The notes beneath the pieces were generated by a model. It had not been told where the DNA came from. It made no database searches and saw only the letters and a list, made by a program, of their open reading frames with translations. A stretch of 47,872 nt of DNA from Sphaerochaetaceae bacterium (GTDB lineage Bacteria; Spirochaetota; Spirochaetia; Sphaerochaetales; Sphaerochaetaceae), in the NCBI GenBank assembly GCA_028532765.1, contig JAQQAR010000037.1, positions 1 to 47,872 of the forward strand. Direction: 5' to 3'. The position numbers and the translations under genes were made by a program. This document shows positions 25,896-32,640 of the stretch, piece after piece (position 1 is the stretch's first letter; every line of letters starts with the position of its first letter).

Positions 25896-26830
25896 GATTG
25901 AACCTCATCACGAAGTTGTTTGCCTGTAAGCGTCAAGAAGACATCCTCAAGATTTGGTTGCTTGGTGTTTATGGTTACTAGGCCCTGCTCACTGAGGATC
26001 ATGACAACCTTGTCCAGTACAGGAATACCACCTGGCACTACTATCCTGTAGCGAGTTCCCTCCAGAGCTACCTCTTTTACATCAGGCAGACGTAAGAGCT
26101 GCTGTTTCTTCTCCTCGCTTGCAATTCGGACCTCTATCTCTATGAAGTGATCTCCCTGGATCCGTGCAATTAGCTCTGGAAGCGTACCTTGGGCAATCAT
26201 ATGACCACTGTCCATGATGTAGATACGTGAGGCTACCGCTTCCACTTCCTCAATATAGTGAGAGGTGTAGATAATGGTGCTGCCTTCCCTGGCAAGTTGT
26301 TTGACAAAGCTGAGGATGAAAGAACGTGACTGGGGATCGATACCAACCGTCGGTTCATCCATGATGATCAGGCTCGGTCGATGCATCAAGGCACAACCAA
26401 TATTGAGCCTACGCTTCATTCCACCACTATAGTGCTTGGGCTTTTCATCAAGACGGCCTTCCAGTCCGATGACCTGAGCTACCTCTTCAATACGTCTTGC
26501 AATGGATTGCTTATCCATCCCATAGAGTGACGCGAAAAAGGCGAGATTGTCTCTGCCGCTCATCTGCTCGTAGATGGTTATTTCCTGGGTAACATACCCG
26601 ATATTGCGCCGGATTTCCCGGTTTTTCCCATCTTGGTTTCTTGCGAAAACCGTGATGGTTCCCTCATCTATGGGAATCAAGCCAATGATGGAGCGGATAC
26701 ACGTAGTTTTCCCCGCTCCATTGGGGCCAAGCAGGCCCACGACCTCACCCTCTTCCACCTGCATGGAACAACAATCCAAGGCAAGGGTAGACCCAAACCG
26801 TTTAATGACTTCATCAACCTGTAACAGCAT
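25892..26830 (-). CDS. ABC transporter ATP-binding protein
   Basis: A 312-residue ATPase of the CcmA/DrrA group. Walker A is GPNGAGKT (35-42), the signature reads YSGGMKRR (134-141, Tyr instead of the usual Leu), and Walker B is LIIMDEP (154-160). The switch His is in IIYTSHYIEEVE. The C-terminal 80 residues form the extra domain found in ABC-2 exporters. ATG 26830 follows GAGGT; a longer reading to 26887 lacks a ribosome site and overlaps the promoter region. It is first of the ABC/two-component/esterase cluster. Confidence 0.93.
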   Translation of the reverse strand: MLLQVDEVIKRFGSTLALDCCSMQVEEGEVVGLLGPNGAGKTTCIRSIIGLIPIDEGTITVFARNQDGKNREIRRNIGYVTQEITIYEQMSGRDNLAFFASLYGMDKQSIARRIEEVAQVIGLEGRLDEKPKHYSGGMKRRLNIGCALMHRPSLIIMDEPTVGIDPQSRSFILSFVKQLAREGSTIIYTSHYIEEVEAVASRIYIMDSGHMIAQGTLPELIARIQGDHFIEIEVRIASEEKKQQLLRLPDVKEVALEGTRYRIVVPGGIPVLDKVVMILSEQGLVTINTKQPNLEDVFLTLTGKQLRDEVQS

Positions 26831-26850
26831 AATTTTATACCTCTTGCTCG

Positions 26851-26894
26851 AGTATACAGGTAGGAGGCACTTACTGTTCAGTGACAAATGTCAC
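26851..26894 (-). promoter_or_regulatory. Candidate promoter and palindromic operator of ABC/two-component operon
   Basis: On the minus strand, TGAACA (26875-26880) and TATACT (26851-26856) are 18 bases apart, and TATACT lies 21 bases before the ATPase ATG. Directly upstream of the -35 is a perfect inverted repeat GTGAC-N4-GTCAC (26881-26894). Placement next to the -35 fits binding by an activator, for which the NarL-type regulator of the operon is the obvious candidate. Confidence 0.5.
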
Positions 26895-26902
26895 AATACG
26901 TA

Positions 26903-27337
26903 CTACTTGATCAAGACATTCGGTTCAATAGTTACTTCTGTTTTCATTGAATTGGAGATGAGGCAGTACTTCTCCGCTTTCTCAAGCAAAGTGAGAGTCT
27001 TCTCTTTAAGCTTTTCATCAGCAATGACCACCGTTGGCTTAATATTGATACGGGTCATGAGAAAACCCTTCTCGGCCTTTTCCAAGGTCCCAGAAGCTTC
27101 ACTCTTATAGCTCAAGAATGCAAGCTTGGTTTTCTCTGCAAGGGAGAGAAAGGTGGTCATCAAGCAGATCTCTGCAGCTGCAGTATAGAGATGCTCAGGG
27201 GACCATATACCTTCATGGCCTCCAGGGAAATTGGCAGGTGTAGCAACTTCAATGGTGGGCAAGGCAGGGGATGAGAGAGCTGCCCGTCTCTCTTTTGTCC
27301 ACTCAACGTGGGTTGTATAGGTATGACTATCGCTCAT
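26903..27337 (-). CDS. OsmC family protein
   Basis: A 144-residue OsmC/Ohr-fold protein. The second conserved region, SPEHLYTAAAEICLMTTFL, carries a Cys in the expected place. The central helix region that usually carries the other Cys has none that I can see, so peroxidase activity is uncertain. The end EKYCLISNSMKTEVTIEP is typical. ATG 27337 is six bases after GAGGAG. It is the first minus-strand gene before the ABC cluster, separated by 72 bases containing the candidate operator, and it diverges from the polysaccharide operon. Confidence 0.88.
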   Translation of the reverse strand: MSDSHTYTTHVEWTKERRAALSSPALPTIEVATPANFPGGHEGIWSPEHLYTAAAEICLMTTFLSLAEKTKLAFLSYKSEASGTLEKAEKGFLMTRINIKPTVVIADEKLKEKTLTLLEKAEKYCLISNSMKTEVTIEPNVLIK

Positions 27338-27453
27338 AAGGTACTCCTCGTAGTTGATACGAAATGTACTCAAAGAACAGTATATCGGCTACTGGGGGTA
27401 TATTCAGGAACTTTTCCTTTTGTTTACCCATACCTGAGCGTATACTAACACTG

Positions 27454-30400
27454 ATGAAACCAAGAAAAAAACGAAGAAAACCAGGAAAGGCAAACCCATG
27501 GGTCCTGATGGCAATACTTGCCCTCCTCCTATTTTTGCTTACCCTCCCCTATTTCCTTCACCGAGCACAACCTACGAAAGAACTAATAGTTTCTGTGTAT
27601 AACAAAACAGTACCTCAAAAGCCAGCACTCCAGCATGAAGGTCTTGCTTGGTTTCTTACCCATCACTCATATCCCACCAGTGAGGGAACCATTTTCGATG
27701 CACAAGAGCGTTATCTTGGATATCATCCAGATCGCGAACAACCGGTTATTGATCTCTCCAATCTGGATACAGAAACCGATCTTCTCTACATCACCGATAC
27801 CTATGGCATCTACAAGTCCGGGGAAGGGTTTAGCCGAACTGAACAGCCCCAAGGTGAGAGCAATCTCATTTGGGGAGGCTCCAGTGACCTGGATGCGAAA
27901 GAGATCAGAAAGTTCCTGAACAGGGAAGAGAGCAGCACGGTCATAGCAGAATACAACACCTTTGCTACTCCTACCCCGTCATATGTACAAGCACAGATGT
28001 ATGAACTACTGGGAACAAGGTGGACCGGCTGGACCGGCATGTACGTGCATGACCTCTCGAGCAAGGGAGAAACCCCCTCTTGGATCCGTGAGATGCATGC
28101 TGATGCTTGGGACTATACAGGGAGCGGGATCATCCTCTACAACATCCATGATGAGGTGATTGTACTACCTAGCAAACAGTTGTTGGGGCCAGATGAGATG
28201 CAATTCACCTATACAGAGGATGGTATAAGGACATTGGGCCTTTCCGGCTCAATTCCCTACGAAATGGTCTTTGATATAACTGAACCACTGGAGGGAACTG
28301 ATATCCTCGCAACCTATACACTCGATCTTACAGAAGAGGGGGAAGCCTTGCTTCGATCTTATGGGTTGGAGGATTCGTTCCCTGGAATCCAGCTGAAAGA
28401 GACTGCAAACCACAGGGCATATTATTTCAGTGGTAACTGGGCCTACAGCAGCAGGGAACTTCGCTTTTCCCAGTTAAAAGGTATGCAGTGGTTCATGGAA
28501 AGAACAGCCAATGAGGATGAGCTCTTCTACTGGAGATACTACCTTCCCCTGCTCTCCTCCATCTTCCAGGAAGCAGAAGAGCGAAAGGCATTACAGATGC
28601 CGCAACTAACACAAGATACTACTACCATTGACCAGACAAATGTTGTGGCAAGAGCAACCTCCAATGAGTTGCAGCTCTACATCAATGGAAGTTGGCAGCC
28701 CTTCTTTGTCTATGGTATGAATCTGGGTACAGCCACCCCGGGCAAATGGTTCACCGAATTTCCCAAGGACAAGAGCCTGTATTATCGATATCTGATGCAA
28801 ATGGGGGAGCTGGGAATCAACACACTACGTATCTATACCTTGCTCGACCCAGAATTCTATGACGCATTCTCACTGTATAACAGGCTCCATCCAGACATGC
28901 CTATCTACCTGATGCAGGAGGTATGGCCGGAAGAAGAACCTCCTGGGCATGACTATCTGAGGGAGGCCTATCAACAAGCCTTTGAAGAGGAGATCAGAAA
29001 TGTGGTTGATGCCGTCCACGGTAATGCTGACATCAGTGAACGCAGAGGCAGGGCATACGGTACCTATGACAAGGATATTTCCTCATATGTCATTGGATAT
29101 CTGGTAGGTCGTGAACTTGAACCACATGAGGTGGAAGAGACCGACCACCAACATAAAGGATATCGTTTCATCGGTTCCTACATCAGTACAACCGAAGATG
29201 CTACACCCACGGAGTCCTGGCTGGCCCAGAGTTGTGATTACCTCCTTGAATACGAGGAGGATACCTACGGCTGGCAACATCCTGTGTCCGTCGTCAACTG
29301 GCCTACCCTGGACTATCTCACCCATGAATCGGAAAGGGATGAGTTTGGGGTGAAAAAGAATGAGTACAATGATCGGACCACGGTGGATATCAATCATCTG
29401 GTATTGGGTGAGAAGAACAAGACAGGGCTCTTCGGCTCGTACCATATCTACCCCAACTATCCAGACTTCATGAACAATGACCCTTCATACAATGCATATG
29501 AAGATGAAGAGGGCCGCTTTCGCTATGGGGGATACCTGAAATCATTCATGGAGGGGCACCAGAGGTATCCGGCAGTGGTTGCAGAATTTGGTATAGCTAC
29601 CGGTATGGGCAATGCCCATTACAGCCCAGATGGTTACCATCATGGGGGACTGAGTGAACAGGACCAAGGGGAGATGATCATCCGCATGTTTGAAACCATG
29701 GAGAGAGAGGGCTATAGCGGGGGAATTATCTTCGCATGGATGGATGAGTGGGCAAAAAAGACCTGGACTACCGAGCCGTATATGATTCCCTATGACCGCC
29801 AGATACTCTGGCATAATGCAGTAGACCCAGAGCAGAACTATGGGATCCTGGCAAATGAGGCAGTGAAACCCAAACGGAGCATGGTTGCCTATGGAAGCGA
29901 GGACCTTCTTGAAACCATGGAGGTTCGCTCTGATGCTTCCTTCCTCTGGTTTGACTTCACCTTTTCGCGTCCTATCCATCTTGAAAATGAACAACTGATT
30001 ATCGGAATTGATACCCTCTATCGCGATAGAGGTGAGCTCAGATATACCCCGAATCTCCCCTATGTGGCATCATCTGGGATGGAATACGTAGTGATGATCA
30101 ACACAGAGCAGGATTCCCAGCTTCTTGCCTTGGATGAAGCAAACTATACTCTTTATCACTTCTCGACATCCCCTGGGCTGAGGAGCGAAGGACAGTTCAC
30201 TCCGTTGGTAAAATTGATCAATAGAAAGCGAGCACTTGAGGATGGGACCATCATTGAGCCCCACTACGAGGACGCAAGCCATTTACGGTATGGAAACCTT
30301 CTAGGATCAACCAACCATTGGTACAAAGAAGGAAATATGCTTACCGTGAGAATCCCGTGGACACGGATCAATATCAGCGACCCTTCTTCTCTGCAAGTAT

Positions 30401-30639
30401 TGGATGATGAGCGAGTCTACTACAGTGACCCACTCAGGGATGTAATAACCACTTCTGCAACCGACAGTCTGGTGCTCAGCGCCTTGGTCATAGATAAAGC
30501 GAGTGGAACGATGACTGACAGCATCCCAGGTATTTCATTCACCTGGAATCCTTGGAACCAGCCTGTCTACCAACAACGATTGAAACAAAGCTATGAAATA
30601 CTACAGACGTATTTCCACGAAAAGAGGAGCGACCAATGA
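27454..30639 (+). CDS. Membrane-anchored clan-A glycosidase-like protein
   Basis: A 1061-residue protein with a very basic N-terminus (KPRKKRRKPGK), one membrane anchor (about 15-36) and a large external part. A beta-rich region (about 60-400) precedes a TIM-barrel-like region starting at GMNLG (421). Strand signatures of clan GH-A enzymes can be followed: INTLRIYTLLDP, YLMQEVW, GYLVGRELEP with candidate acid/base Glu554, VVAEFGIATG with candidate nucleophile Glu711, and IIFAWMDEW. A C-terminal beta domain follows. The family cannot be named. The next gene overlaps by 4 bp. The ATG has only a weak ribosome site; a TATACT lies 8 bases upstream of it. It probably trims, transfers or guides the polymer made by the glycosyltransferase. 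Confidence 0.7.
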   Translation: MKPRKKRRKPGKANPWVLMAILALLLFLLTLPYFLHRAQPTKELIVSVYNKTVPQKPALQHEGLAWFLTHHSYPTSEGTIFDAQERYLGYHPDREQPVIDLSNLDTETDLLYITDTYGIYKSGEGFSRTEQPQGESNLIWGGSSDLDAKEIRKFLNREESSTVIAEYNTFATPTPSYVQAQMYELLGTRWTGWTGMYVHDLSSKGETPSWIREMHADAWDYTGSGIILYNIHDEVIVLPSKQLLGPDEMQFTYTEDGIRTLGLSGSIPYEMVFDITEPLEGTDILATYTLDLTEEGEALLRSYGLEDSFPGIQLKETANHRAYYFSGNWAYSSRELRFSQLKGMQWFMERTANEDELFYWRYYLPLLSSIFQEAEERKALQMPQLTQDTTTIDQTNVVARATSNELQLYINGSWQPFFVYGMNLGTATPGKWFTEFPKDKSLYYRYLMQMGELGINTLRIYTLLDPEFYDAFSLYNRLHPDMPIYLMQEVWPEEEPPGHDYLREAYQQAFEEEIRNVVDAVHGNADISERRGRAYGTYDKDISSYVIGYLVGRELEPHEVEETDHQHKGYRFIGSYISTTEDATPTESWLAQSCDYLLEYEEDTYGWQHPVSVVNWPTLDYLTHESERDEFGVKKNEYNDRTTVDINHLVLGEKNKTGLFGSYHIYPNYPDFMNNDPSYNAYEDEEGRFRYGGYLKSFMEGHQRYPAVVAEFGIATGMGNAHYSPDGYHHGGLSEQDQGEMIIRMFETMEREGYSGGIIFAWMDEWAKKTWTTEPYMIPYDRQILWHNAVDPEQNYGILANEAVKPKRSMVAYGSEDLLETMEVRSDASFLWFDFTFSRPIHLENEQLIIGIDTLYRDRGELRYTPNLPYVASSGMEYVVMINTEQDSQLLALDEANYTLYHFSTSPGLRSEGQFTPLVKLINRKRALEDGTIIEPHYEDASHLRYGNLLGSTNHWYKEGNMLTVRIPWTRINISDPSSLQVLDDERVYYSDPLRDVITTSATDSLVLSALVIDKASGTMTDSIPGISFTWNPWNQPVYQQRLKQSYEILQTYFHEKRSDQ

Positions 30640-32639
30640 ATGACCTCTCCAAACCTGTGGAAATTGCAGATAATCTTTTTTGGGTTGGTTCAGAGAACAC
30701 CCACAAGTACCTGCAATGCAACCCATATCTCTATATCAGTGGAGAGACAGGGATCTTGTTTGATCCTGGATCAGCCTTGGATGGAGAGATTGTCATCGAG
30801 AAAGTGAAAAGCATTATCCCCATCTCACATCTAGAGGCAATCGTCTGTAGTCACCAGGATCCTGATCTTTGTATGGCCATCCCGCTCTTTGAACAAGCAG
30901 GATTCAAAGGCGTCATTTGTTGCCATGAGAGAGCGACACTCTTAATCCAATACTATGGACTCAAGAGCCCTTTCTACCAAGTAAATTACCATCAGTTCTC
31001 CTATACCATGAAAAGCGGAACAACGATTGGTTTTCTCTTCACTCCCTACCTTCACTTTCCCGGGGCAATCATGAGCTACCTTCCCAAGCAGAAGGTCTTG
31101 GTCAGTGGGGACCTGTTCGGTTCTGTCACTGCAGATTGGCATCTATATGCCGATGAGGACTATCTGGATGGGATGATTGCCTTCCATGAAGTCTATATGC
31201 CAAGCAATGATATTCTTGCCTCAGCGATGAATCTTCTTGACAGCTATCAGCTGGAAATGATCTGTCCGCAGCATGGCTCAATTCTTCGTGGAACCTTGAT
31301 TAATGAGGCTATCAGTACACTCAAGACGACACCGTGTGGGCTCTTCCTGGAAACACCGGTAAAAAATCTGAACGAAGAAGGAGGAATCAAGGGCTTGCTC
31401 GAACAGATTCTCACCCGCCTGATCACCATGCATGGAGCAGCGGAAATCAAGGCGATGTTTAAGAAAAGCCCATTCAACATCGATACTAAACTCCGTAAGA
31501 TAACAAAAAGCACAATCGGAGAAGACTCAATATGGGATGCTTTTTTTGATTTCCTTAGCGAGCAGAGAGCAGGAACACAATACCTTGCTTCCATCTCCAG
31601 TATGGTTGAACTACTATGTAAGGGATATGAATTACCAATTCCCAAATCACTGGCATCAGTACTGTTTCATTCTCAATCAGAATCTGAGGAGAACAGAAGA
31701 CAAGTCCAGGTGCTCCAAACGCAACTCAGGGAATTCGAAGAGAACTTGCATCGCGATCCGATTACAAAGCTTCACAACCAGGAATTCTATCTGGCATGGC
31801 TGGAGAAGGAGCTCTCTGGAATATCTAATCAGAAGAAGACCATCACCTCATGTGTAATGAATATCGACAATCTGGACCGGATCAATCTCGATTTCGGAAG
31901 TACCGAAGGAGACAAGACACTTCGTCTGCTTGCAGACTTGGCAACCGGATATGTTGAACCTCAGGTACAGGTCTGTCGTATTGGGGGGAGTGCCTTTGCA
32001 CTCCTGTATGCATCCCTTGGGAAGGAGGAAGTCATTACACGGGCCACACAGTTAAGAAATGCCATCCATGAAGATGATCGATTCATCGTCCCCATCAATG
32101 TCTCCATGGGTATTTTTCACTCTTCTGAAATCCCCGAGACATTGCACCAAGATCCTGAGCAAATGGCACTTCTGGTTAATCAGGTTACCTTGTTCAGGGT
32201 CCGCCTGGCAAAGAAACAGGGAGGGGGAATCGTCTCTACATCAACGAGTGTTGCAAGCAGCAGCGCAATATTCACCATTCTTCTTGTTGATAAGCCAGGT
32301 TTTTCGCGTGACCTTATCAAGCAGACCCTGGAGAAAAACTCATTTAGAGTCCTCACCGCGGCGAACGGATTGGAAGCGAAGGAACAAGTACTCTCAGAAC
32401 CAGTCGACCTTATTCTCTCTGAATTGCTCATTCCAAAACTCAGTGCTCTTACATTGAGAAAGCAACTACTGGACACTCCCTCTGCAGGAAAGATTCCCTT
32501 TATCCTTATGTCAGTGAACAAGCAAGAGCAGACTGTAAAGAGAGCTCATAGTTTGGGTATCATGCACTTTTTTTCCCGCCCTGTTCCACTGTATGAGCTC
32601 GTTGGCTTGATCGATATACTCGCAAAAAAGGGGGCTTGA
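30636..32639 (+). CDS. Di-iron metallo-beta-lactamase / GGDEF / receiver fusion
   Basis: A 667-residue cytoplasmic three-domain protein. Residues 1-230 are a metallo-beta-lactamase fold with flavodiiron-type ligands: His73, Asp75 and Asp77 in SHQDPD, His140, Asp159 in SGDLFG, and His213 in PQHGS. This resembles oxygen-binding di-iron (ODP) sensors known from spirochaetes. A GGDEF-like domain (about 370-520) follows with the loop G450-G-S-A-F454, so it probably does not make c-di-GMP. The receiver-like C-terminus (546-667) has Ser595 in DLILSELL where the phospho-acceptor Asp belongs. It is coupled to the preceding gene by a 4-bp overlap and sits one base before the next. Confidence 0.8.
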   Translation: MNDLSKPVEIADNLFWVGSENTHKYLQCNPYLYISGETGILFDPGSALDGEIVIEKVKSIIPISHLEAIVCSHQDPDLCMAIPLFEQAGFKGVICCHERATLLIQYYGLKSPFYQVNYHQFSYTMKSGTTIGFLFTPYLHFPGAIMSYLPKQKVLVSGDLFGSVTADWHLYADEDYLDGMIAFHEVYMPSNDILASAMNLLDSYQLEMICPQHGSILRGTLINEAISTLKTTPCGLFLETPVKNLNEEGGIKGLLEQILTRLITMHGAAEIKAMFKKSPFNIDTKLRKITKSTIGEDSIWDAFFDFLSEQRAGTQYLASISSMVELLCKGYELPIPKSLASVLFHSQSESEENRRQVQVLQTQLREFEENLHRDPITKLHNQEFYLAWLEKELSGISNQKKTITSCVMNIDNLDRINLDFGSTEGDKTLRLLADLATGYVEPQVQVCRIGGSAFALLYASLGKEEVITRATQLRNAIHEDDRFIVPINVSMGIFHSSEIPETLHQDPEQMALLVNQVTLFRVRLAKKQGGGIVSTSTSVASSSAIFTILLVDKPGFSRDLIKQTLEKNSFRVLTAANGLEAKEQVLSEPVDLILSELLIPKLSALTLRKQLLDTPSAGKIPFILMSVNKQEQTVKRAHSLGIMHFFSRPVPLYELVGLIDILAKKGA

Positions 32640-32640
32640 G

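Noticed and set aside
27441-27446. TATACT eight bases before the ATG of the clan-A protein, implying a leaderless transcript
   Set aside because: The only -35 at 17 bases (TTTTGT) is poor, so the promoter and the leaderless reading are too weak to call.
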